Part shown: one piece after another, positions 1 to 5,275 of the stretch
How the letters are laid out: each line of letters begins with the position of its first letter
Numbering within the stretch: position 1 is the first letter of the stretch
Assembly: GCA_038528605.1 (NCBI GenBank)
Contig: JBCBEP010000175.1
Span: 1-5,793, forward strand
DNA length: 5,793 nt
Origin: Thermohalobaculum sp038528605
Lineage (GTDB): Bacteria > Pseudomonadota > Alphaproteobacteria > Rhodobacterales > Rhodobacteraceae
Direction of reading: 5' to 3'
Notes under the pieces: generated by a model
Seen by the model: the letters and a program-made list of their open reading frames with translations, nothing else
The model's database searches: none
Told to the model about the DNA's origin: nothing
Translations under genes and position numbers: made by a program

Positions 1-239
1 TCGGCCAGCGCGCCTTCGTCCAGCGGCTCGCCCGCCCCGGCCAGGCCTGCGGCCAACAGCGCCGTGAGATCCGCGGCCCTGACCGCCCCGGTCTCGAAGC
101 GTTCGGCGAGCGCCAGCAGGCTGCCCGCCTCCAGCCGCGCCTCGAGGGCGGCCAGCGCGCCGAGGGTGAGCCGCAGCCGCCGGGGCACCCCGTCGACCAC
201 CAGCCCGACCTCGCCGCGCGCCGGGTTTACGGCCACCAT
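1..239 (-). CDS. GTA gp10-like tail assembly protein, N-terminal part (cut by window edge)
   Basis: The frame opens with ATG at 239-237 and stays open for 79 codons to the left edge, so the C-terminus is outside the window. The translation begins MVAVNPARGEVGLVVDG, then VPRRLRLTLGALAALEARL and LLALAERFETGAVRAADLTALL. This pattern (short beta-hairpin, then LTLGALAALE and helical repeats) is typical of the small GTA gp10 family. That family is placed after the major tail gene and is thought to act as a tail assembly chaperone feeding the tape measure. The ATG shares one base with the TGA stop of the major tail gene (TGATG). I see no Shine-Dalgarno upstream, so it is probably translated by coupling. 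Identity rests on the motif and on its position directly after gp9; the chaperone role is inferred from the family. Confidence 0.82.
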   Translation of the reverse strand, partial: MVAVNPARGEVGLVVDGVPRRLRLTLGALAALEARLEAGSLLALAERFETGAVRAADLTALLAAGLAGAGEPLDEGALA

Positions 240-652
240 CAGACGGCCGCGAAGGTCAGCTGCCCGGCGGAGGCGAGGCTCAGCTCGAAGGTCGCCTCGC
301 CGTCATGGCTGCCCGCATATTCGAGCGACGTCACCTGGAAGGGCCCCGTCACGGTCCCGAAATCGGGGATCGTCAGCTCGATCACCGGCGTCATGCCGTC
401 CCAGAACACCTGGCGCATCGCCGCGTCCGAGGCTTCATCCTTGAAGATGCCCGAGCCCGAGACGGCGCATTGCTTCAGCGAGGCCATGGCCAGCAGCTCC
501 CGCCACTGCCCCGCGCTCTCGGCGGTGGTCACATCCACCTGGTCGGCATTGAACGACAGCCGCGTGGCGCGCAGCCCCGCGACGGTCACGAAAGTCCCGT
601 TCCCCTGCTCGTCGATCTTGATGAGCAGGTCCTTGCCCTTCTGCGCACCCAT
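239..652 (-). CDS. Major tail protein (tail tube; GTA gp9-like, TP901-1 family)
   Basis: This 137-residue protein should form the stacked rings of the tail tube. It opens with GKDLLIKID (residues 6-14), followed by FVTVAGLRATRLSFNADQVD (21-40) and VTTAESAGQWRELL (41-54). This is the usual signature of TP901-1-type major tail proteins in GTAs and siphophages. The rest alternates short strands, as in VIELTIPDFG (90-99), GPFQVTSLEYAG (103-114) and EATFELSLASAGQLTF (119-134), which fits a tube beta-sandwich. The length is usual for the family. The start is well supported: GAGGAG at 666-661 lies 8 bases upstream of the ATG. The gene follows gp8 after 37 bases and overlaps the next gene by one base. 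Its own strong ribosome binding site fits a protein needed in many copies. Confidence 0.92.
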   Translation of the reverse strand: MGAQKGKDLLIKIDEQGNGTFVTVAGLRATRLSFNADQVDVTTAESAGQWRELLAMASLKQCAVSGSGIFKDEASDAAMRQVFWDGMTPVIELTIPDFGTVTGPFQVTSLEYAGSHDGEATFELSLASAGQLTFAAV

Positions 653-689
653 GGCGGCAACTCCTCAGTGTTGGAATTCTGAATGGCCC

Positions 690-1115
690 TCAGGCCGTGT
701 CCTCGATCAGCACCCGGAAGCGCAGGTCGATGCGGCGGAGCCGGTCCCGTTCCTCGCGCCGCGTGCGGGCGGAGAAGAAGCTGACGCAGACCACCCGGCC
801 GCGGCTGAGCGGCAGCGGCGCCGTCACCATCACGTCGCCGATTGCCCCCGCCAGCGCCTTGGCCTGGGCGAAGCTGCGCTCAGCGGCGAAAACCGTGATG
901 CCGAAGAGGTGCTGGCTGCCCATATCGGTGCCCGTGCCCCACTCCTGCACCGTGTCATCCCCGATCACGGCATAGACGGGAATGTCCTCCGCCTCGCCCG
1001 AAGCGGGCGGCACCGCATCGTAGACCCGTCCGGGCGCCAGGGCCTGGACCGCGGGATCGACGGTAAGCGCTGCGTAGACCGCTTCCTGAAGCGGCCAGCC
1101 GAGTGCGAGCGTCAT
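690..1115 (-). CDS. Tail terminator / tail completion protein (DUF3168, GTA gp8-like)
   Basis: This 141-residue protein probably caps the head-proximal end of the tail tube and docks it to the head connector. The start is a helix, PLQEAVYAALTVDPAVQALA (residues 8-27), then GRVYDAVPP (29-37), IPVYAVIGDDTVQEW (45-59) and a variable loop. After that come HLFGITVFAAERSFAQAKALAGAIGDVM (69-96) and a C-terminal strand pair, RVVCVSFFSARTRREERD and RIDLRFRVLIED (128-139). This helix-strand plan with the phrase V.DAVPP is typical of DUF3168 proteins. The ATG overlaps the stop of gp7 by four bases (ATGA), and a GAGG-like run lies about 10 bases upstream of it. In RcGTA the gp8 counterpart also sits between gp7 and the major tail protein. 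The family call is secure; the exact role comes from structural work on relatives. Confidence 0.88.
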   Translation of the reverse strand: MTLALGWPLQEAVYAALTVDPAVQALAPGRVYDAVPPASGEAEDIPVYAVIGDDTVQEWGTGTDMGSQHLFGITVFAAERSFAQAKALAGAIGDVMVTAPLPLSRGRVVCVSFFSARTRREERDRLRRIDLRFRVLIEDTA

Positions 1116-1456
1116 GCGTAGGGCCCCTCTTCCACGAAGCAGGTCAGGTAGGCATCGGCCGGGTCCGCCTCGGCCACGCCGCGAATGTCGAAAACCCGGG
1201 CGCCGAGGCGGAAGCGCTGTGCCGCCTCCGGCCGCCTGGGCGAACCGATGGGGGCGGAGCGCACCGTCACCCGGTGGGTCACGCGGCTCCCGGGCCTGAG
1301 CCCGCTCAGAACCTCGCGGCCCGAGCTCGGCCTAAGCTCGGCCCAGATCGTGCCAAGCGGCGCCCAGACATGCCGCTCCCCCCCGCCGCCATCGGGCGTG
1401 TTCACCCGCGCCTCGAGCGTGAGGCGGCGGGTCAGCCTCGGTGTCACGGCCCGCAT
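1112..1456 (-). CDS. Head closure / head-tail adaptor protein (GTA gp7-like)
   Basis: This 114-residue protein is all-beta in appearance and belongs to the SPP1 gp16-like head-tail joining group. It would sit below the gp6 ring and act as a stopper that holds DNA in the filled head. Visible elements are LTRRLTLEARVNTPDGGGGE (residues 8-27), WAPLGTIWAELRP (31-43), REVLSGLRPGSRVTHRVTVR (47-66) and the closing block RFRLGARVFDIRGVAEADP (81-99) with YLTCFVEEG (103-111). Repeated strand-turn-strand units with W.E/AEL and FDIRGV are usual for this family. The ATG shares one base with the gp6 stop (TGATG), and its own stop overlaps the gp8 ATG by four bases. No clear Shine-Dalgarno is seen, so coupled translation from gp6 is likely. 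The family call relies on sequence pattern and strongly on position. Confidence 0.85.
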   Translation of the reverse strand: MRAVTPRLTRRLTLEARVNTPDGGGGERHVWAPLGTIWAELRPSSGREVLSGLRPGSRVTHRVTVRSAPIGSPRRPEAAQRFRLGARVFDIRGVAEADPADAYLTCFVEEGPYA

Positions 1457-2034
1457 CAGAGCCGCCCCGGCCGCCAGGCCTGCGTCAGCGCGATCACCGC
1501 CTGCGGCAGCCCGGCCTCGCTGTCCCGCTCCGTGCCACGGCGGGCATGGAAGTCGGCGGCCAGCATCATCACCGCCTGGGCCAGCTCCGCGGGCACGCCC
1601 GCCCAGTCCGCCGCCACCCCCGCCTCGAAGCTCAGCACCATGCTGCGCCCCGCGGCGATCGCCGGCAGCGCGCCGCCGCTGGCCGTCACCTGCTGGCGCG
1701 TGCCGCAGGGCTCAACCGACCAGCCGCTCACATCGAGGCTGACCGGGGCGCCCCCGCCCTCGAGGCTCGCGCTCGTCACCGCCGTCACCGGCCCGATGGG
1801 CAGCACCAGGCAGCCATCGCGCTCCAGCCGCGCCACCGAGAGCGTGAAGCCCCGCCGCACCAGCGCCCGCGCCACCCGGCGCTCTACCACCGCCACGGCA
1901 GCCGAGAGGTAGCCCGCCAGAAGCGCATCCTCCGCGCCGTCATCGGCGAAGCCATGCGCCAGTCTCAGATGGTCCTTGAACGCATCAAGCGGCGGCACCG
2001 GCGCTTGCCCCGGCCCGTTCTCACTCAGGATCAT
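1456..2034 (-). CDS. Head-tail connector / adaptor protein (phiE125 gp8 family, GTA gp6-like)
   Basis: This 192-residue protein should bind under the portal as the first adaptor ring. It shows the usual plan. An N-terminal helical part has VPPLDAFKDHLRL (residues 13-25) and a long helix with GYLSAAVAVVERRVARAL (41-58). A central beta part holds CLVLPIGPVTAVTSASL (75-91) and MVLSFEAG (132-139). It ends with VPAELAQAVMMLAADFHARRG (147-167) and a short tail helix. The frame is open back to a TTG at 2073 and to GTG codons at 2052 and 2046. I chose the ATG at 2034 because GGAG (2044-2041) lies 6 bases upstream and because the resulting MILSEN start places the first helix at a usual distance. The gene is separated from the capsid gene by 139 bases that hold a probable terminator. 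It overlaps gp7 by one base. Confidence 0.88.
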   Translation of the reverse strand: MILSENGPGQAPVPPLDAFKDHLRLAHGFADDGAEDALLAGYLSAAVAVVERRVARALVRRGFTLSVARLERDGCLVLPIGPVTAVTSASLEGGGAPVSLDVSGWSVEPCGTRQQVTASGGALPAIAAGRSMVLSFEAGVAADWAGVPAELAQAVMMLAADFHARRGTERDSEAGLPQAVIALTQAWRPGRL

Positions 2035-2173
2035 ATCGCTCTCCACCGCCACGCGCCCCCAAACGGGGGGCAAACAAAGCGGCCCCGGCGGACACCCGCC
2101 GGGGCCGGAACGCTACGCAAACAACGCCACGCAGTTTCTTTGCGAACTCCGCGCGGAAAGGTTTCAGCCCGCC
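2035..2173 (-). other. Intergenic region between capsid and gp6 genes
   Basis: This is the longest gap in the window. Read on the minus strand from the capsid stop, it holds a perfect 10-base palindrome TCCGCGCGGA (2157-2148), 16 bases after the stop. Next is a weak possible stem with arms CGCAAA (2144-2139) and TTTGCG (2121-2116) around a 17-base loop. Then comes the strong hairpin listed separately (2107-2080) with its T-rich tail. A short CCCCC/GGGGG hairpin (about 2069-2056) follows, then the gp6 ribosome binding site. No reading frame with coding character other than the possible N-terminal extension of gp6 is visible. I see no convincing promoter, though Rhodobacteral promoters are hard to spot by eye, so one restarting transcription for gp6 cannot be excluded. 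Confidence 0.6.
2071..2107 (-). terminator. Probable intrinsic terminator or attenuator after the capsid gene
   Basis: On the minus strand a perfect 12-bp GC-only stem (CGGCCCCGGCGG at 2080-2091 and its complement at 2096-2107) closes a four-base loop at 2092-2095. It is followed by CTTTGTTTG (2079-2071), six T in seven positions before the last G. No T-run exists on the other side, so it would work only in the direction of the genes. It lies 66 bases after the capsid stop. A second small hairpin (CCCCC/GGGGG, about 2069-2056) follows. Placed inside a cluster that must be read through to gp6 and beyond, it would more likely reduce than abolish downstream transcription, or protect the 3' end of capsid mRNA. 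The T-run is interrupted, so efficiency is uncertain. Confidence 0.68.
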
Positions 2174-3376
2174 TCAGGCGGTGCCGAACCGCAGAACCTT
2201 GATGGCCGAGAAGTCGGTCACGTCGCCGCCCACGCGCTTGGTGGCGAAGAAGGCCACGTTCGGCTTGGCGGAGTACGGGTCGCGCAGGATGCGCACATCC
2301 GGCCGCTCGGCGATCGTGTAGCCGCGCGAGAAGTCGCCGAAGGCCATGGCCGGGCTGTTCGGGCCGATATCCGGCATGTCCTCGGCCAGCAGCACCGGAT
2401 AGCCCAGAAGGCGCGCCGGGTTGTCCTCGGAGATGCCTTCGACCCAGAGGAAACGGCCCTGGTTGTCCTTCATCTTGCGCACTTCGCCGGCGGTCTTCGA
2501 GTTCATCACGAAGGTGCCGTTGGCGCGGTACTCCGCACCGAGCGCGTAGACGAGGTCGACGATCGCATCGCCCGGGTCGTTGAGGTCGAAGCCGCCGGAG
2601 GTGCCGGTGACCACATAACCGAGCTCGCCCCAGACTTCCGAGCCGTTCGGCACCAGGTCCTTCGTGAGGAAGCCCTTGGGCTGGTTCGCGGCGGTGCCGA
2701 GCACGAAGGCCGCGGCCTCGGCGCGGCGGAACCGGTCGCCGATGCGCTCCGCAAGCCACGCTTCCAGATCGAAGGCGCTGTCCTCGAGGATACGCTGCGT
2801 CGCCCGCGGGTTGGCCGAGAGCTCATGCAGCGTGATCGAGATGCGCTCGATCACCGGGCCCGTCGTCTCGGTCGCCGGCGTCACTTCATCGAGCCAGCCG
2901 GCCTCGAGCTCGGCACGGTCCACGAGCACATCGTAAGCCGTCGCCTCGACCTGCACGACGCGGGAGATGGCGCGGAGCGAGCCGCTGCCGCGGAGGACGC
3001 TCGAGACCATTTCCGAGGTGCGCGGGTCGACGAGGTAGCCGCCCTCGCCGTTCACCTGGGTGTTGAGGCCCTTGGTGGAGAGATCGAGGGCGCGCAGCCC
3101 CTCTTCCTCGCCGCGGCGCAGGAAGGCGGCGAAGGCCTTCTGGTGCGGCGGCTCCACCTCGGCTGCGGTGCTGAGTGCGGGGCGGCGCATGGCGGCCTTC
3201 GTCTGCAGCTGGCCGATGCGCGTGTCGAGAGCGCCCAGGCGCTCCGACACATCGTCCTTGAAGCTCTCGAAGCTCGAGAGGAACTCGGTTGCGGCCGCCT
3301 CGGCCTTGGTCTCCACCGGCATCACGGGCTCGCAAAAGCCCTCGGTCTCCGGCATCCCGTCGAGATGATCGGTCAT
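2174..3376 (-). CDS. Major capsid protein (HK97 fold, GTA gp5-like)
   Basis: This 400-residue protein builds the head shell; RcGTA gp5 has nearly the same length. Residues about 24-62 are charged and heptad-like (FLSSFESFKDDVSERL, LDTRIGQLQTK) and fit the scaffolding delta domain removed during maturation. A linker with EPPHQKAFAAFLRRG (75-89) follows. The mature shell probably starts near residues 101-112, just before GGYLVDP (112-118); the exact cut site is inferred. Clear fold motifs are SEMVSSVLRGSGSLRAI (121-137), AGWLDE (159-164), LHELSANPRATQRILEDSAFDLEAWL (183-208), FVLGTAANQPKGFL (224-237), FVMNSKTAGEVRKMKDNQGRFLW (289-311), LLGYPVLLAEDMP (323-335) and AMAFGDFSRGYTIAERPDVRILRDPYS (343-369). 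The ATG has AGGA (3386-3383) 6 bases upstream. It lies 67 bases after the protease gene and is followed by a terminator-like hairpin, both fitting a highly made product. Confidence 0.96.
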   Translation of the reverse strand: MTDHLDGMPETEGFCEPVMPVETKAEAAATEFLSSFESFKDDVSERLGALDTRIGQLQTKAAMRRPALSTAAEVEPPHQKAFAAFLRRGEEEGLRALDLSTKGLNTQVNGEGGYLVDPRTSEMVSSVLRGSGSLRAISRVVQVEATAYDVLVDRAELEAGWLDEVTPATETTGPVIERISITLHELSANPRATQRILEDSAFDLEAWLAERIGDRFRRAEAAAFVLGTAANQPKGFLTKDLVPNGSEVWGELGYVVTGTSGGFDLNDPGDAIVDLVYALGAEYRANGTFVMNSKTAGEVRKMKDNQGRFLWVEGISEDNPARLLGYPVLLAEDMPDIGPNSPAMAFGDFSRGYTIAERPDVRILRDPYSAKPNVAFFATKRVGGDVTDFSAIKVLRFGTA

Positions 3377-3443
3377 CGCTCTTCCTATGTCTGTCGTCTT
3401 CAGCGGTTGATCGAGACCCCGGGACGGGGCTCGGCAGGGGGCC
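3377..3443 (-). promoter_or_regulatory. Protease-capsid intergenic spacer with capsid ribosome binding site
   Basis: This 67-base spacer contains AGGA at 3386-3383, 6 bases before the capsid ATG. Nearer the protease stop is a short perfect hairpin, CCCCG/CGGGG with a three-base loop (3417-3429). That stem has no T-run after it, so I do not call it a terminator. I see no clear promoter. It is the only spacer within the head genes that separates the capsid from coupled translation, which fits independent and strong initiation for the capsid. Confidence 0.55.
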
Positions 3444-3965
3444 TCAACGCGAAAGCGCCGAGGCCAGCGCCCCGGCCAGGGCGGCTTTCGGGGGCCTGGC
3501 CCCCGTCGCCACGCTGGCCCGGGCCGTGGGCAGCATCGGAAACGTCACCAGCGACACTTCCCACAATTCGATTTCGGTGAGCCGGCGCCCGCCCGTGCGG
3601 GGCTCAGGGCTCGCGCGGCGCACGCGGTAGCCGATGGAGAGGCCGTCGAGCGCGCCCGCCCGCATCAGCGCGAGCGCCTCGCGGCCAAGCGCAAGCTCCG
3701 TCAGCACCCGCCCCTCGACCCAGAGGCCGATGGTGTCCTCTGCCACGATGTCCCAGACGCCGATGGGCCGCTTCTGGTCGTGCTGCCACAGCATCGCCAC
3801 CCGGCGGCCGCTGCGCTTGAGCTCGGCCAGCCCCTTCGCGAAGGCGCCGCGCTCCACGATGTCGCCCTTGCGGTCCGCCTCCCCGAAGCGCGAGGCATAG
3901 CCGCGGATCAGCCCCCGCCCCTCGGGCGCGGCGGGGCTGAGCGCGATCGGCGATCCCTCAGCCAT
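3444..3965 (-). CDS. Prohead protease (HK97 family, peptidase U35 type, GTA gp4-like)
   Basis: This serine protease of 173 residues should cleave the N-terminal delta domain from the capsid protein inside the prohead. From the chosen start, the family blocks are GLIRGYASRFGEADRKGDIV (residues 18-37), RGAFAKGL (39-46), and MLWQHDQKRPIGVWD (58-72) with the probable catalytic His62. LDGLSIGY (106-113) follows with the probable nucleophile Ser110, then LTEIELWEVSLVTFPMLPTA (130-149), which supplies acidic residues near the active site. The frame stays open upstream to 4019. I chose ATG 3965 because GAGG (3978-3975) lies 9 bases before it; the ATG at 3974 has GAGG directly adjacent, with no spacer. 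It overlaps the portal stop by eight bases, so coupling is likely. It immediately follows the portal gene: the small g3.5 gene of RcGTA is not present between them. Confidence 0.92.
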   Translation of the reverse strand: MAEGSPIALSPAAPEGRGLIRGYASRFGEADRKGDIVERGAFAKGLAELKRSGRRVAMLWQHDQKRPIGVWDIVAEDTIGLWVEGRVLTELALGREALALMRAGALDGLSIGYRVRRASPEPRTGGRRLTEIELWEVSLVTFPMLPTARASVATGARPPKAALAGALASALSR

Positions 3966-5175
3966 CCGCGCCATCCTCGGCCGGGGCGAGGCCCAGCAGC
4001 GCCCGCTTCTCGGCAGCACTCAGGAAGTCCGCCTCGCCCACCCGCTTCCAGAGCGCATCGCGCTCCTCGGCCAGCGCCGGCACCCGGTCGAGATCCGGCT
4101 CCAGCGAGATATCGAGCCCCGAGTTGATCGAGAGCCAGCCCGCCATTCCCGCCGCGATCTTGCGCAGCACCGGCAGCACGGTGAGGCGGAAGAAGGCCCG
4201 GTGCGCTTCCTGGTAGTTCGAGTAGGTGTTGTCGCCCGGCAGGCCCAGCAGCATGGGCGGCACACCCACCGCCAGCGCAATCTCCCGCGCCGCGGCGTGC
4301 TTGGTCTCGAGGAAGTCCATGTCCTTCGGGCTGTGGCTCATGGGCTTCCAGTCCAGCCCGCCCTCCAGCAGCATCGGCCGCCCGGCGTTGCGCGCACCCT
4401 GATGGTTGCTGTCGAGCTCCTCCTTCAGCCGCCGGAACTGCTCCTCGCTCATCGAGGCACCGTCCTTCGCACCGAACACGATCGCGCCCGAAGGCCGCGC
4501 CGCATTGTCGAGCAGCGCCTTCGCCCAGCGGGAGGCCGCGTTGTGCACGTCCACGCTGGCCGAGGCCGCAGCCAGCGGGCTCATCCCGTAATGGTCGTCG
4601 AGCGGGTGGAAGCCGCGCACATGCAGCACGGGCTTCCAGTCGCCCGTATTGTCGAAGCGGTGCTTGCGCCCGCTCACCCGGTAGTCGTAGCCCGCCGGCC
4701 AGCCATCGGGCCCGGGCACCACATGCATCCGGTCGGGCCGCAGCACGTGCAGCTCCACCGGGAACTCGCCGAGCGCCGAGGGCACCCCCTCGAGATACGC
4801 GTTGCCCGAGATCAGCAGATGCCCGACCAGCGCCTCCATCAGCGTCCGCCCGTCCTGCCCGGGGTTCGGCCGCTCCAGCAGCGTCAGCAGCGGGTGGCTC
4901 GCCTGGCGCGCGCCCCCCTCGCAGCAGATGAGCGGGATCGCCCCCGCCGCTTCCGAGACCAGCCGCACCGCCCGGAAGGCGACGACATTGCCGCCATAGG
5001 CGTTCTCGGCGAGCGACTGGCCGTCCCGCGGGGACCAGACCACCTGGCCGAGACCCTGGAAGGCCATCGCGCTGCCGGCCCACATGCCGTCGGCGGTGCG
5101 CGTGAGCTTGCCCACGGCAGACGCCTTCACCTCGTCCGGGGCACGCCGCCCCGCCCGCAACCAGTCCAAAGCCAT
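3958..5175 (-). CDS. Portal protein (HK97 family phage portal, GTA gp3-like)
   Basis: This 405-residue protein should form the dodecameric ring at one head vertex, through which terminase drives DNA and to which the tail is joined. Family marks are VVAFRAVRLVSEAAGAIPL (residues 64-82), HPLLTLLERPNP (94-105), LISGNAYLE (121-129), ELHVLRPDRM (141-150), YGMSPLAAA (196-204) and the highly typical block from GVPPMLLG (304-311) through NTYSNYQEAHRAFF (316-329) to the stem and crown region with LPVLRK (334-339). The C-terminus is acidic. The frame is open to an ATG at 5217, with another at 5190. I chose ATG 5175 (MALDWLRAG) because GGGAG (5188-5184) lies 8 bases upstream; the longer form would also translate part of an intergenic repeat. 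It overlaps the protease start by eight bases. It is intact, with normal length for GTA portals. Confidence 0.94.
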   Translation of the reverse strand: MALDWLRAGRRAPDEVKASAVGKLTRTADGMWAGSAMAFQGLGQVVWSPRDGQSLAENAYGGNVVAFRAVRLVSEAAGAIPLICCEGGARQASHPLLTLLERPNPGQDGRTLMEALVGHLLISGNAYLEGVPSALGEFPVELHVLRPDRMHVVPGPDGWPAGYDYRVSGRKHRFDNTGDWKPVLHVRGFHPLDDHYGMSPLAAASASVDVHNAASRWAKALLDNAARPSGAIVFGAKDGASMSEEQFRRLKEELDSNHQGARNAGRPMLLEGGLDWKPMSHSPKDMDFLETKHAAAREIALAVGVPPMLLGLPGDNTYSNYQEAHRAFFRLTVLPVLRKIAAGMAGWLSINSGLDISLEPDLDRVPALAEERDALWKRVGEADFLSAAEKRALLGLAPAEDGADG

Positions 5176-5275
5176 GTCGCTGTCTCCCATGGGCCTCAGG
5201 GCCCCTCGGGTGGGCATCGCCCACCAATCGCGGTGGGGTGAAACCCCACCCTACCGATGCGTCCGGCGCCGGCGC
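5176..5275 (-). promoter_or_regulatory. Terminase-portal intergenic region with portal ribosome binding site
   Basis: This 100-base gap separates the terminase stop from the chosen portal start. It holds the double hairpin repeat listed separately and the portal Shine-Dalgarno GGGAG (5188-5184). Beside the terminase stop is a tandem pair of GGCGCC palindromes (5265-5276, the last base lying in the stop codon). No T-run follows the hairpins in the direction of transcription, so they do not look like a classical terminator. No promoter is evident. Confidence 0.5.
5209..5250. repeat. Paired-hairpin intergenic repeat (REP/BIME-like)
   Basis: Two perfect inverted repeats stand side by side. The first is GGTGGGC-ATC-GCCCACC (5209-5225, 7-bp arms, 3-base loop). 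The second is GGTGGGGT-GAA-ACCCCACC (5232-5250, 8-bp arms, 3-base loop). Six bases (AATCGC) lie between them, and CTACCG follows on the plus strand. Both stems share the GGTGGG core, and on the minus strand the outer flank reads CGGTAGGGTGGGG. GGTGGG/TAGGGTGGG hairpins of this kind are, to my recollection, scattered between genes in many Rhodobacterales and other proteobacterial genomes. That it is one of those dispersed families is an inference; the dyads themselves are directly visible. On RNA they could act as a processing or stability element between terminase and portal. Confidence 0.75.

Noticed and set aside
2056..2069. CCCCC/GGGGG mini-hairpin as a lock on the gp6 ribosome binding site
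   Set aside because: It ends more than ten bases before the GGAG site, so it would not cover it. Probably a chance GC-rich pairing.
3417..3429. Short CCCCG/CGGGG hairpin in the protease-capsid gap as a terminator
   Set aside because: Only a 5-bp stem and no T-run follows it in the direction of transcription.
1976..3580. A 534-codon open frame on the plus strand opposite the capsid and protease genes
   Set aside because: It is a shadow caused by high GC in the antisense frame of real genes. Its translation is rich in His, Arg and Gly with no domain pattern, and the minus strand holds clear capsid and protease motifs.
5191..5204. GGGCC...GGCCC dyad just before the portal Shine-Dalgarno
   Set aside because: A 5-bp imperfect pairing expected by chance at this GC content.
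3908..5227. A 439-codon minus-strand frame overlapping the portal gene in another frame
   Set aside because: Gly/Ala/Arg-rich out-of-frame translation typical of GC-rich DNA; the portal motifs lie in the neighbouring frame.
4201..5241. A 346-codon plus-strand open frame opposite the portal gene
   Set aside because: Low-complexity Arg/His/Pro-rich translation, no ribosome binding site of note, and fully antisense to a well-recognised portal protein.
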